33,364 bases of DNA, taken from NCBI GenBank assembly GCA_903845065.1, contig CAIMWH010000117.1:1-33364 (forward strand), in the 5' to 3' direction. The notes under the pieces are model-generated. The model was given only the letters and a program-made list of their open reading frames with translations. It did not search any database and was not told where the DNA came from. How positions within the stretch are numbered: the first letter of the stretch is position 1; every line of letters begins with the position of its first letter. The translations under genes were made by a program, and so were the position numbers. This document shows, piece after piece, positions 15,645 to 23,023 of this stretch. This stretch comes from an uncultured Rhodospirillales bacterium. Its GTDB lineage: Bacteria > Pseudomonadota > Alphaproteobacteria > Acetobacterales > Acetobacteraceae.

Positions 15645-15660
15645 GGAGGACACATCCTCC
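15645..15660. other. GGAGGA/TCCTCC hairpin in the leader of the next gene
   Basis: GGAGGA (15645-15650), loop CACA, TCCTCC (15655-15660) form a perfect 6-bp stem 8 bp after the methyltransferase stop. The G-rich arm is a strong Shine-Dalgarno look-alike, but no start codon lies at the right distance; the real site for ATG 15675 is the GGAG at 15662-15665, at the foot of the stem. Confidence 0.5.
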
Positions 15661-15674
15661 CGGAGTCCCGCGCC

Positions 15675-18095
15675 ATGGCCGACCTGCCCACCCACGCTCG
15701 CGCGGTGATCATCGGCGGCGGCGTCGTCGGCTGCTCCGTCGCCTACCATCTGGCGCTGCAGGGCTGGACCGACGTGGTGGTGCTGGAACGCAAGCGCCTG
15801 ACCAGCGGCACCACCTGGCACGCCGCCGGGCTGATCGGCCAACTCCGCGCCACCGCCAACATGACACGCCTGGCCAAATACTCCGCCGACCTCTACGGCG
15901 GCCTCGAAGCCGATACCGGCCTGTCCACCGGCTTCCGCCGCACCGGCTCCGTCTCGGTCGCCCTCACCGGCGAACGCTTCTCCGAACTCAAGCGCCAGGC
16001 CTCCATGGCCCGCGCCTTCGGCATCGAGGTGGACGTCATCAGCCCCGCCGAAGCCAAATCCCGCTACCCCCTGCTCAACGCCGACGGCGTGGTGGGCGGC
16101 GTGTGGATCCCGTCCGACGGCAAGGCCGACCCCGCCAACATCGCCCTCGCTTTGGCCAAGGGCGCCCGCCAGCGCGGGGTGAAAATCTTCGAGGGGGTGA
16201 AAGTCACCGCCATCCCCACCGCCCACGGCGCCGCCACCGCCGTGGTGACCGATCATGGCACCATCACGACGGACCACGTGGTGAACTGCGCCGGCCTATG
16301 GGGCCGCGAGGTCGGCCTGCTCGCGGGCGTGAACGTCCCGCTCCAGGCCTGCGAACATTTCTACGTCCTCACCGGCGCCATCCCCGGCCTGGCCCGCGAC
16401 CTGCCCACCCTGCGGGTGCCCGACGAATGCGCCTACTACAAGGAAGACGCCGGCAAGATGATGCTCGGCTTCTTCGAACCCGTCGCCAAACCCTGGGCCG
16501 TCGAGGCCATCCCGGAGGACGCCGAATTCACCACCCTGCCCGATGACTGGGACCATGTGATGCCGCTCATCGAGCAGGCATCCCACCGCCTGCCGCTGTT
16601 CGCCGAACACGGCATCGCCACCTTCTTCAACGGACCCGAGAGCTTCACCCCGGACGTGCGCTATCTCCTCGGCCCGGCCCCCGAACTCTCCAACTTCCAC
16701 GTCGCCGCCGGCTTCAACTCCGTCGGCATCCAGTCCGCCGGTGGCGCCGGGCGCGTGCTGGCCGAATGGATGGATCGCGGCGCCGCCCCGATGGACCTCG
16801 GCGATGTCGATATCCGCCGCATGCAGCGCTTCCAGAACAACAAGACCTACCTCGCCGCCCGGGTGAAGGAATCCCTCGGCCTGCTCTACGCCGACCATTT
16901 CCCCCACCGGCAGAACACCACCGCGCGCGACGTGCGCCATCTCCCCCTGCACGAACGCTGGGCCGCGCGCGGCGCCTGCTTCGCCGAAGTGGCCGGCTGG
17001 GAACGCCCCGGCTTCTTCCGCGAGGGCGGCGCCGCCTACGACTACAGCTGGGGCCGCCCCTCCTGGTTCGCCGACACCGCCCGCGAACACATGGCCATCC
17101 GCACCGGCGCGGGGGTGATCGACATGTCCCCCTTCGGCAAATTCCGCGTGCTCGGCCGCGATGCCGAAGCCGTGCTGCAACGCATCTGCGCCAATGACAT
17201 CGCCGTCCCGCCCGGCCGCTGCGTCTACACCCAATGGCTCAACGACCGCGGCGGCATCGAGGCCGACCTCACCGTCACCCGCCTCGGCCCCGAGGAATTC
17301 CTCGTCGTCACCTCGGGCGGCGCGGTGGTGCGCGATTTCGCCTGGCTGCAACGCCACATCCCCGCCGACGCCCATTGCATCGCCGTCGACGTGACATCCG
17401 GCGAGGCCTGCCTCGCGGTGATGGGCCCGCACGCCCGCCGCCTCCTGCAACAGCACACCCCGGCCGACCTCTCCCACGCCGCCTTCCCCTTCGCCACCGC
17501 CCGCACCATCGAGTTCGGCATGGCCACCGTGCGGGCGCACCGCCTCACCTACGTCGGCGAATGCGGCTTCGAGCTCTACATCCCCGCCGACCAGGCCCGC
17601 CACGTGTTCGACACGCTGATGGCCGATGGCGCCATCACCCCGGTCGGCATCCACGCCATGGACAGCCTGCGCATGGAAAAGGCCTACCGCCACTACGGCC
17701 ACGATATCTCCGACGAAGACCACGTGCTGGACGCCGGCCTTGGCTTCGCCGTGCGCACCCGCAAGCCCGACGGCAAATACGGCCCCTTCATCGGACGAGA
17801 AGCCGTGCTGGCCCGCCGCGCCCAGGGCGTCACCCGCGTCCTCGCCCAATTCCTGCTGGCCGACCCCGAACCCCTGCTGTTCCACAACGAACCCGTGCTG
17901 TGCGACGGCACCGTCATCGGCCACCTCACCTCGGGCGCCTACGGCCACGCCCTCGGCGCCGCCGTCGGCCTCGGCTACGTCCCCGCCGCCAGCCTCGCCG
18001 GCCGCTTCGAAATCGAAGTCGAAGGCCGCCTTGTCCCCGCCACCGCCAGCCTGCGGCCGTTCTACGATCCTGAGTCGGCGCGGGTTCGCGTCTAG
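15675..18095 (+). CDS. FAD-dependent dehydrogenase with GcvT domain (dimethylglycine/sarcosine dehydrogenase family)
   Basis: An 806-residue protein. A DAO-type FAD domain opens with VIIGGGVVGCSVAYHLALQG (residues 11-30). H49 in SGTTWHAAGLIG is at the place where dimethylglycine and sarcosine dehydrogenases attach FAD covalently. An FAO-type middle segment (RFQNNKTYLAARVKESLGLLY) leads into a GcvT folate-binding domain and its C-terminal barrel (about 430-800; WLNDRGGIEADLTVTRL, YVGECGFELYIP, AMDSLRMEKAYRHYGHDISDEDHVLDAGL). The enzyme should oxidatively demethylate an N-methylated amine or betaine breakdown product and pass the C1 unit to tetrahydrofolate. ATG 15675 has GGAG 9 nt upstream. 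The exact amine is not decided by sequence. Confidence 0.9.
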   Translation: MADLPTHARAVIIGGGVVGCSVAYHLALQGWTDVVVLERKRLTSGTTWHAAGLIGQLRATANMTRLAKYSADLYGGLEADTGLSTGFRRTGSVSVALTGERFSELKRQASMARAFGIEVDVISPAEAKSRYPLLNADGVVGGVWIPSDGKADPANIALALAKGARQRGVKIFEGVKVTAIPTAHGAATAVVTDHGTITTDHVVNCAGLWGREVGLLAGVNVPLQACEHFYVLTGAIPGLARDLPTLRVPDECAYYKEDAGKMMLGFFEPVAKPWAVEAIPEDAEFTTLPDDWDHVMPLIEQASHRLPLFAEHGIATFFNGPESFTPDVRYLLGPAPELSNFHVAAGFNSVGIQSAGGAGRVLAEWMDRGAAPMDLGDVDIRRMQRFQNNKTYLAARVKESLGLLYADHFPHRQNTTARDVRHLPLHERWAARGACFAEVAGWERPGFFREGGAAYDYSWGRPSWFADTAREHMAIRTGAGVIDMSPFGKFRVLGRDAEAVLQRICANDIAVPPGRCVYTQWLNDRGGIEADLTVTRLGPEEFLVVTSGGAVVRDFAWLQRHIPADAHCIAVDVTSGEACLAVMGPHARRLLQQHTPADLSHAAFPFATARTIEFGMATVRAHRLTYVGECGFELYIPADQARHVFDTLMADGAITPVGIHAMDSLRMEKAYRHYGHDISDEDHVLDAGLGFAVRTRKPDGKYGPFIGREAVLARRAQGVTRVLAQFLLADPEPLLFHNEPVLCDGTVIGHLTSGAYGHALGAAVGLGYVPAASLAGRFEIEVEGRLVPATASLRPFYDPESARVRV

Positions 18096-18107
18096 TGCCA
18101 GGACGGG

Positions 18108-18169
18108 AAGCAAGGCTCCGCCGGCAAAGGGGCCTCCGCCCCTTTGATCCCATCACTGCTCGCGGCTGG
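18108..18169 (+). repeat. Left arm of a 62-bp perfect inverted repeat
   Basis: This arm starts AAGCAAGGCTCCGCC and ends GCTCGCGGCTGG, and is the exact reverse complement of 18322-18383. Pairing continues imperfectly inward through a GCCTTCAG block. Inside the arm, AAAGGGGC-CTCC-GCCCCTTT is an 8-bp stem, a rho-independent-terminator-like hairpin without a long T-run, just after the dehydrogenase stop at 18095. It is probably a REP/BIME-like palindromic element. Confidence 0.85.
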
Positions 18170-18321
18170 ACGAATGGCCTTCAGGTGATATCCGCGTTCT
18201 TGCTTGCGCCGCAGGCAATCGATCCTGCGCCTGCGGCACCATCGTGCCCATGACAATCGGATTGATCGGCTTCGCCCCCCTCCGCCCGCAAAACCCCAGC
18301 CCTCAACTGAAGGCAATCGCC

Positions 18322-18383
18322 CCAGCCGCGAGCAGTGATGGGATCAAAGGGGCGGAGGCCCCTTTGCCGGCGGAGCCTTGCTT
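18322..18383 (-). repeat. Right arm of the 62-bp perfect inverted repeat
   Basis: Exact reverse complement of 18108-18169, with the same internal AAAGGGGC/GCCCCTTT stem. It ends 30 bp before ATG 18414 of the phosphoesterase gene, so the transcript leader of that gene would carry it. An in-frame TTG at 18378 lies inside this arm and was not taken as a start. Confidence 0.85.
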
Positions 18384-18413
18384 GCCCTTGAGCGCGCAAC
18401 CAGCGTGACCTTC

Positions 18414-19199
18414 ATGGACGACCACGGCATCATCCTCATCGGCGACATCCACCGCCGCTGGGACTACGTCGCCCGCGGCCTGGCCGCGCTGCCGCGCCCG
18501 GCCCGCCACGTCATCCTGCTCGGCGACATGGAATGCCACGCCCCGCTCGACGCCCTGGCCGCCCCCATCCTTGCCCACGGCGCCACGCTGCACTGGATTT
18601 TCGGCAACCATGACGCCGATGGCGGCCCCGAGATGTGGGCCAACCTCATCGACCCCGCCCGCAACCCGATCACCGCCGCCGGCGCCCTGCACGGCCGCGT
18701 GGTCGAAATCGGCGGCCTGCGCATCGCCGGCCTCGGCGGCACCTTCCGCCCCCGCGTGTGGCACCCGCCCAACCCCCACCGCCTGCATCGCCGCGCCGAT
18801 TTGACCGCCGACATGGCCGTCCTCGGCGCTGGCTGGAGCGACGAGGCCGCCGCCACCCTCGGCGCCTCCCTCGCCGCCATGGCAATCTGGCCCGAGGATA
18901 TCGATGCCCTGGCGGCCCAGCGCGCCGATGTGCTGGTCACCCATGAGGCCCCCTCCAGCCATCCCGCCGGCGCCGCGGTGATCGACGCCCTGGCCCGCGC
19001 CATGGGCGCCCGCCTCATCGTCCACGGCCACCATCATGTCGGCTACCGCGCCCATGCCGATGACGGCCTGCAAGCCCAGGGCGTCCCCGCCGGCTGGGCG
19101 ATGGACCTCGCCGGCCGCGCCCACTGGCCCGGCGACAAGCAGCGCCATCTCGGCCCCACCCCGGCCGGCTGGCGGGTGCTTACCCCACCATCCCCCTGA
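18414..19199 (+). CDS. Metallophosphoesterase (calcineurin-like)
   Basis: A 261-residue calcineurin-like phosphoesterase. Metal ligands appear in order: GDIHRRWDY near the N-terminus, LLGDMECH, the FGNHD motif, VTHEAPSSH and the terminal GHHH motif (VHGHHHVGYR). It should cleave phosphomonoesters or diesters in the cytoplasm; no signal peptide is seen. ATG 18414 is chosen over TTG 18378, which lies in the repeat arm; a GTG at 18405 is also possible. No clear ribosome site precedes any of them. It converges with aat, overlapping its 3' end by 20 bp (19180-19199). Confidence 0.87.
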   Translation: MDDHGIILIGDIHRRWDYVARGLAALPRPARHVILLGDMECHAPLDALAAPILAHGATLHWIFGNHDADGGPEMWANLIDPARNPITAAGALHGRVVEIGGLRIAGLGGTFRPRVWHPPNPHRLHRRADLTADMAVLGAGWSDEAAATLGASLAAMAIWPEDIDALAAQRADVLVTHEAPSSHPAGAAVIDALARAMGARLIVHGHHHVGYRAHADDGLQAQGVPAGWAMDLAGRAHWPGDKQRHLGPTPAGWRVLTPPSP

Positions 19200-19830
19200 T
19201 CGCCCCCTCCAGCCCCTCCGGCGCCACCATCCATTCGGCCGGCGCCCGGAGCGCCTCCTCCAGCCGCGCCTTGTAGTCATCGCGCGGGATTTCCATTGCC
19301 CCGAACTGCGTCAGATGCTCGGTGACGAACTGGGTATCCAGCAGCACGAACCCGCCCAGCCGCAGCCGCGCCACCAGGTGCACCAGCGCCACCTTGGAGG
19401 CATCGCGCGCAATGCTGAACATGCTCTCGCCGAAAAACGCCCCCCCGATCGCCACCCCGTAGAGCCCGCCCACCAGTACCCCATCCAGCCGGCATTCCAC
19501 CGAATGGCCGTAGCCCATCCGGTGCAGCATGTTGAACAGATGCTCGATATCGGGATTGATCCAGGTCTCGTCATGTCCCGGCCGCGGCTGCGCGCAGGCG
19601 GCGATGGTGGCGGGGAAATCGGTATCCACGCTCACCGCATACTTGCCCGACAGCACCGTGCGCAGCAGCCGGCGCGGAATATGAAACCCATCGAGCGGCA
19701 ATATCCCGCGCTGCTCCGGATCAAGCCAGAACAGCCGGTCCGAATCCCGCGTTTCTGCCATCGGGAAAAACCCGGCCTGGTAGGCCCGCAGCACCAGCTC
19801 GGGGGTAACCTTCATGGCTCGGCGCGACAT
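19180..19830 (-). CDS. aat: Leucyl/phenylalanyl-tRNA--protein transferase
   Basis: A 216-residue Aat (L/F-transferase). Diagnostic blocks are ELVLRAYQAGFFPMAE, LFWLDPEQRGILPLDGFHIPRRLLR, TWINPDIEHLFNMLHRMGYGHSVE, GGLYGVAIGGAFFGESMF and LLDTQFVTEHLTQFGA. It transfers Leu or Phe from tRNA to N-terminal Arg or Lys, creating N-degrons for ClpS/ClpAP. The reading frame starts at ATG 19830, but that codon lies in the stem of a strong hairpin; ATG 19815 (MKVTPEL) fits the family N-terminus better. It is the last gene of a minus-strand series and overlaps the phosphoesterase gene tail to tail. Confidence 0.95.
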   Translation of the reverse strand: MSRRAMKVTPELVLRAYQAGFFPMAETRDSDRLFWLDPEQRGILPLDGFHIPRRLLRTVLSGKYAVSVDTDFPATIAACAQPRPGHDETWINPDIEHLFNMLHRMGYGHSVECRLDGVLVGGLYGVAIGGAFFGESMFSIARDASKVALVHLVARLRLGGFVLLDTQFVTEHLTQFGAMEIPRDDYKARLEEALRAPAEWMVAPEGLEGAIRGMVG

Positions 19831-19858
19831 GGGTTCGAGTTTGCGCCATGTCGCGCCG
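19820..19858. terminator. 13-bp perfect hairpin between the LLM and aat genes
   Basis: CGGCGCGACATGG (19820-19832) pairs perfectly with CCATGTCGCGCCG (19846-19858) around a 13-base loop. It lies 17 bp after the LLM stop and covers the first possible aat start at 19830. It may end or trim the upstream transcript or restrict aat translation. No T-run follows. Confidence 0.6.
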
Positions 19859-19875
19859 CCAGGAAAGCCGCGCCG

Positions 19876-21093
19876 CTATTCGGCGGCGACTTCAGTGGTC
19901 TTCGGCAACGCCACCTGCACGCTGTTCGGCCCATACCGATCGGTGAACGCGGTGGTGTCGATCTCCTCCAGCATGATGTCCCCGCCCATCACCTTCCGCT
20001 TCCAGTCCAGCAGCTTGGGATGCCTGTCATGGAACTCGGGCATCACCTCCTTGGCGAACAGCTCCAGGCTCTCGCAGATATGCTCATGGCTGTTCTTGCC
20101 GGCCTGGTTGAGCAGGATGATCTGGTCGATGTTGGAACTCTCGAACTTGCGCAGCTTGGCGCGGATGGTCTCGGGCGAACCGATCAACCCGCCGCGCAGC
20201 GCGCGCTGTACGTTGTCCTCGTTGGCCGCCTTCCACGTGGAGAACTCGTGCCACATGTCCACCGTGCCCGCCGCCGGGCGTTTGCGGCCTGGCTGGGCGC
20301 CGTAGAAGCGCAGCGCGAACTGGAAGAACATCGCCCCATCCGCCCGCCGTCGCGCCTCCTCGTCGGTCTCGGCGCACATGAAGTAGCTGACGAGGGCGAT
20401 GTTGGGATTGATCTGGTAGTCCGCCAGCCGGTCCAGCCGCTTGGTGATGGCGTTGTAATAGGCATGCACCCAGGCATGCGCCGCGTCTGCGCTGAGGAAC
20501 TGGAACGCCAGCGCGCCGAGCCCCCGCCGCCCCGCCATCTCGATGGTCTCAAGCTGCGAGCAGGCCACCCACAACGGAGGATGCGGCCGCTGCAACGGCT
20601 TGGGCAGCACATTGCGCAGCGGCATCTTGAAATACGGGCCGTCATATTCGCACGGCCCATCCTTGAACATCGGGATCACCGCGCGCAGGCCATCCTCCCA
20701 GACCTGCCGCTTGTCCTCCATCACCCGCCCGAACGGCTCCAACTCGGTGATGGACGCACTTTCGCCCGACCCGAACACCGCGCGCCCATTGCTCAGCAGG
20801 TCCAACGTGGCAACCCGCTCCGCCACCCGGGCCGGATGCGAGGTGGTCAACTGCATGATGCCATGCGCCAGCTTGATCTGCCTGGTCCGCTGGCTCGCCG
20901 CCGCCAGGAACATCTCGGGCGTGGGCGAGTGCGAGTATTCCTCAAGGAAATGATGCTCAACCTGCCACGCATAGTCATACCCAAGCCGGTCCGCGAGTTC
21001 CACCTGGGTCAGCGCGTTCTGGTACAGCTTATGCTCGCTGTCCGGCTCCCAGGGGCGCGGCAGTTGCAGCTCGTAGAAGATGCCGAATTCCAT
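19876..21093 (-). CDS. LLM-class flavin-dependent oxidoreductase
   Basis: A 405-residue luciferase-like TIM-barrel protein. The family start MEFGIFYELQLPRPWEP is followed by YAWQVEHHFLEEYSHSPTPEMFLAAASQRT, IKLAHGIMQLTTSHPARVAERVATLDLLSNGRAVFGSGES and PPLWVACSQLETIEMAGRRGLGALAF, typical of two-component FMNH2- or F420-using monooxygenases. It would use reduced flavin from a partner reductase to oxidise an organic substrate; none is identifiable. A GGGGAG ribosome site lies 9 nt before ATG 21093 but can pair with CTCCCC further upstream. It stands alone between tRNA-Leu and aat. Confidence 0.9.
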   Translation of the reverse strand: MEFGIFYELQLPRPWEPDSEHKLYQNALTQVELADRLGYDYAWQVEHHFLEEYSHSPTPEMFLAAASQRTRQIKLAHGIMQLTTSHPARVAERVATLDLLSNGRAVFGSGESASITELEPFGRVMEDKRQVWEDGLRAVIPMFKDGPCEYDGPYFKMPLRNVLPKPLQRPHPPLWVACSQLETIEMAGRRGLGALAFQFLSADAAHAWVHAYYNAITKRLDRLADYQINPNIALVSYFMCAETDEEARRRADGAMFFQFALRFYGAQPGRKRPAAGTVDMWHEFSTWKAANEDNVQRALRGGLIGSPETIRAKLRKFESSNIDQIILLNQAGKNSHEHICESLELFAKEVMPEFHDRHPKLLDWKRKVMGGDIMLEEIDTTAFTDRYGPNSVQVALPKTTEVAAE

Positions 21094-21102
21094 CGGTCGT
21101 CA

Positions 21103-21124
21103 CTCCCCGTGTGTTGTTGGGGAG
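21103..21124 (-). promoter_or_regulatory. Ribosome-site-sequestering hairpin before the LLM gene
   Basis: On the minus strand the Shine-Dalgarno GGGGAG (21108-21103) can pair fully with CTCCCC (21124-21119) across a 10-base loop. The stem is only 6 bp. If formed in the mRNA it would hide the ribosome site. Confidence 0.4.
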
Positions 21125-21164
21125 AATGGTTGCCCAATCCCGGCCGGTGTGCAAATCCCAAGTA

Positions 21165-21245
21165 TGCCCGCCGCCGGACTCGAACCGGCACGCCTTGCGA
21201 CTGCGGATTTTAAGTCCGCTGCGTCTACCATTCCGCCAGGCGGGC
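21165..21245 (-). tRNA. tRNA-Leu (anticodon UAA)
   Basis: Read on the minus strand, GCCCGCC pairs with GGCGGGC to form the acceptor stem. The anticodon stem-loop is GCGGA-CTTAAAA-TCCGC with anticodon TAA, and the T arm is GCCGG-TTCGAGT-CCGGC. The variable arm is short but can form a CGC/GCG stem, as expected of a type II leucine tRNA. No CCA is encoded after the discriminator A. The gene begins only 8 bp after the stop of the 2-hydroxyacid dehydrogenase, so it is read from that transcript or from a promoter inside the gene. Confidence 0.95.
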
Positions 21246-21253
21246 AGCGCGGC

Positions 21254-22168
21254 CTACTTTATCCCACAAACCGTGCGCGCAATATCCAAGGCGCGGCGCA
21301 GCAGCGTCTCGCTGGCTTCCGGAGTGCGGAACGCGCTGTGCGCCGTGATGGTCACGTTCTCCAGCCCCACGAACGCATTGCCCGCCGGCAGCGGCTCGGT
21401 CTCGAACACATCGAGCGCGGCATGGCGAATATGGCCACTGCGCAGCGCCGCGATCATGGCGGCCTCGTCGATCACCGCCCCGCGCGCCGTGTTCACCAGC
21501 ATCACCCCGGGCCGCAGCTTGGCGATCCGCTCCGCCGACAAAAACCCCCGTGTCTCGTCGTTCAGCAGCAGATGCACGCTCAACACCTGGCTCTCCGCCA
21601 GCAGCGTATCGAGGTCCACGAACGTCACGCCCGGCGCCGTCTTCGGCGTGCGGTTCCACGCGATCACCTTCATCCCCGAGCCCACCGCAATGCGCGCCAC
21701 CTCCGCCGCGATGCCGCCGAAACCGAGCAGCCCCAGCGTCTTGCCGGTCAACTGCATGCCCTCGCTGCGCGGCCACCCGCCGGCCCGCACGCCGCGATCC
21801 ATCATCGCGATATCGCGCGCCGCCGCCCACATCAGCGCGATCGCGTGCTCGCCCACCGCGGTATCGCCGTAGCCCTTGATGATGTGCACGGTGATGCCGA
21901 GTTCGGCCAACTCCTCGGGGTTCATGTAGCTGCGCGCGCCGGTGCCGAGGAAAATAACATGCTTGAGATCGACACATTGCCGCATTGCCGCCGTCGGCAT
22001 CTGCGTATGATCGTTCAGCACGAAGCCATACCCCTTGAGGAGCCCGGGCAATTCATCCGCCGCAATCTGTTCCGCCCGATTCAGGTCGACCGGCGGATCA
22101 TCGCCCCGTACAACCGCGCCGAACACATCCGCCAGTTCGGACCCCGCGTCGATGAACAAACCCTTCAT
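21254..22168 (-). CDS. D-isomer-specific 2-hydroxyacid dehydrogenase
   Basis: A 304-residue NAD(P)-dependent dehydrogenase. The cofactor segment is GKTLGLLGFGGIAAEVARIA, where the third glycine of GxGxxG is alanine. Catalytic residues are R229 (NTARGAVIDE), E258 (DVFETEPLP) and H277 (NVTITAHSAFRTPEA), the Arg-Glu-His triad of the family. It interconverts a 2-oxoacid and a D-2-hydroxyacid (phosphoglycerate, glyoxylate/hydroxypyruvate or similar); substrate is not decided. ATG 22168 has GGGGG about 5 nt upstream; ATG 22180 has AGGG 6 nt upstream and would add MGAG. Its start lies head to head with the protease gene, 10 bp apart or overlapping, and tRNA-Leu follows its stop. Confidence 0.9.
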   Translation of the reverse strand: MKGLFIDAGSELADVFGAVVRGDDPPVDLNRAEQIAADELPGLLKGYGFVLNDHTQMPTAAMRQCVDLKHVIFLGTGARSYMNPEELAELGITVHIIKGYGDTAVGEHAIALMWAAARDIAMMDRGVRAGGWPRSEGMQLTGKTLGLLGFGGIAAEVARIAVGSGMKVIAWNRTPKTAPGVTFVDLDTLLAESQVLSVHLLLNDETRGFLSAERIAKLRPGVMLVNTARGAVIDEAAMIAALRSGHIRHAALDVFETEPLPAGNAFVGLENVTITAHSAFRTPEASETLLRRALDIARTVCGIK

Positions 22169-22178
22169 GCCAGCCCCC

Positions 22179-22958
22179 ATGCATACCCTGATGCGCCCGT
22201 TGCGGCGCGCGATGATCCTGGCCTCCCTTGTGGCCTTCCCCGCCGCCGCCGCCAAGCCCCCGCCGCTCGGCAACGAAGCCCCGGCTCCGGCCCCCAGCCA
22301 GGCCGCGCGCCCCGAAGGCCGCCCCACCGCCACTGGCACCGGCTTCGTCGTCGCCAAGGGCGCCCTGCTCACCAACGCCCACGTGGTGAAAGGCTGCGCC
22401 CGCATGACCGCGCGCAACGCCGCCGGCCAAACCGTCAACGCCCAGGTCATCGCCGCCGACACCAGGCGGGACCTCGCGGTGCTGCGCGTGCCCGAAGCCT
22501 TCGGCCCGCCGCTCGCCTTCCGCGACTCCCCTGCCGTCCGCCGCGGCGATACCGTCGTCACCTACGGCTTCCCCCTCACCGGCCTGCTCTCGTCCGGCCC
22601 CACACTCACCACCGGGGACATCAGCGCCCTGACCGGCGTGCGCGACAACCCGATGCAATACGCCATCAGCGCCCCCGTCCAGCCCGGCAACTCCGGCGGC
22701 CCGCTGCTCGATGCCCAGGCCAACGTGGTCGGCATCGTCACCAGCAAACTCGACGCCGCCCGCGTCGCGCAGATGACCGGCGGCGACATCCCGCAAAACG
22801 TCAACTTCGCGGTGAAATCCACCGAAGCCTCCGCCTTCCTGCGCGAACACGGCATCCAACCCTGGCGCGCCGCCAGCACCGGCCCTGACAAACGGGCGGC
22901 CGAAATCGGCGAGATCGCCAACCCCTCCGTCGCCTTCCTCGGCTGCTACGGCCGCTAG
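22179..22958 (+). CDS. Secreted trypsin-like serine protease (DegP/HtrA-type domain without PDZ)
   Basis: A 259-residue precursor. Residues 1-25 form a signal peptide (MRPLRRAMILASLVAFPAAAA), probably cut before KPPP, and a short Pro/Ala-rich linker follows. The chymotrypsin-fold domain has the catalytic triad H68 (LTNAHVV), D98 (RRDLAVLRV) and S172 (PGNSGGPLL), as in HtrA and related proteases. C73 and C256 could form a disulfide. No PDZ domain follows, so it is shorter than DegP. It probably acts in the periplasm on misfolded or specific proteins. The start may be ATG 22179 or 22191; neither has a ribosome site. Its 5' end adjoins the divergent dehydrogenase start. Confidence 0.88.
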   Translation: MHTLMRPLRRAMILASLVAFPAAAAKPPPLGNEAPAPAPSQAARPEGRPTATGTGFVVAKGALLTNAHVVKGCARMTARNAAGQTVNAQVIAADTRRDLAVLRVPEAFGPPLAFRDSPAVRRGDTVVTYGFPLTGLLSSGPTLTTGDISALTGVRDNPMQYAISAPVQPGNSGGPLLDAQANVVGIVTSKLDAARVAQMTGGDIPQNVNFAVKSTEASAFLREHGIQPWRAASTGPDKRAAEIGEIANPSVAFLGCYGR

Positions 22959-23023
22959 GAGCAGCAAAATGGTTCGCAGAAACGATGTGGTTCTAAATCT
23001 GCAGGTGGCAATCCGTCTTCTGT

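Larger units (their letters stand above)
18096..18413. other. 318-bp structured intergenic region
   Basis: No convincing gene. The region holds two 62-base arms of a perfect inverted repeat (18108-18169 and 18322-18383), each with its own terminator-like stem. The 152-base middle contains a further 9-bp stem, GCCGCAGGC (18208-18216) with GCCTGCGGC (18229-18237). Short ORFs across it run through the repeat and look spurious. Confidence 0.7.

Noticed and set aside
15297-15674. Longer start for the GcvT-type dehydrogenase
   Set aside because: The extension lies on the methyltransferase gene in a second frame and is Ser/Pro/Ala-rich; ATG 15675 has a ribosome site and the family N-terminus.
18092-18316. 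Small minus-strand ORF through the inverted repeat
   Set aside because: Most of it is translated repeat arm; no ribosome site and no relation to a protein family.
19833-19845. Hairpin loop resembling a tRNA T-loop (GTTCGAG)
   Set aside because: No acceptor, D or anticodon arms can be built around it; chance similarity.
19036-21213. 725-codon open frame on the plus strand across aat and the LLM gene
   Set aside because: Antisense to two recognised genes, basic and proline-rich, no domain.
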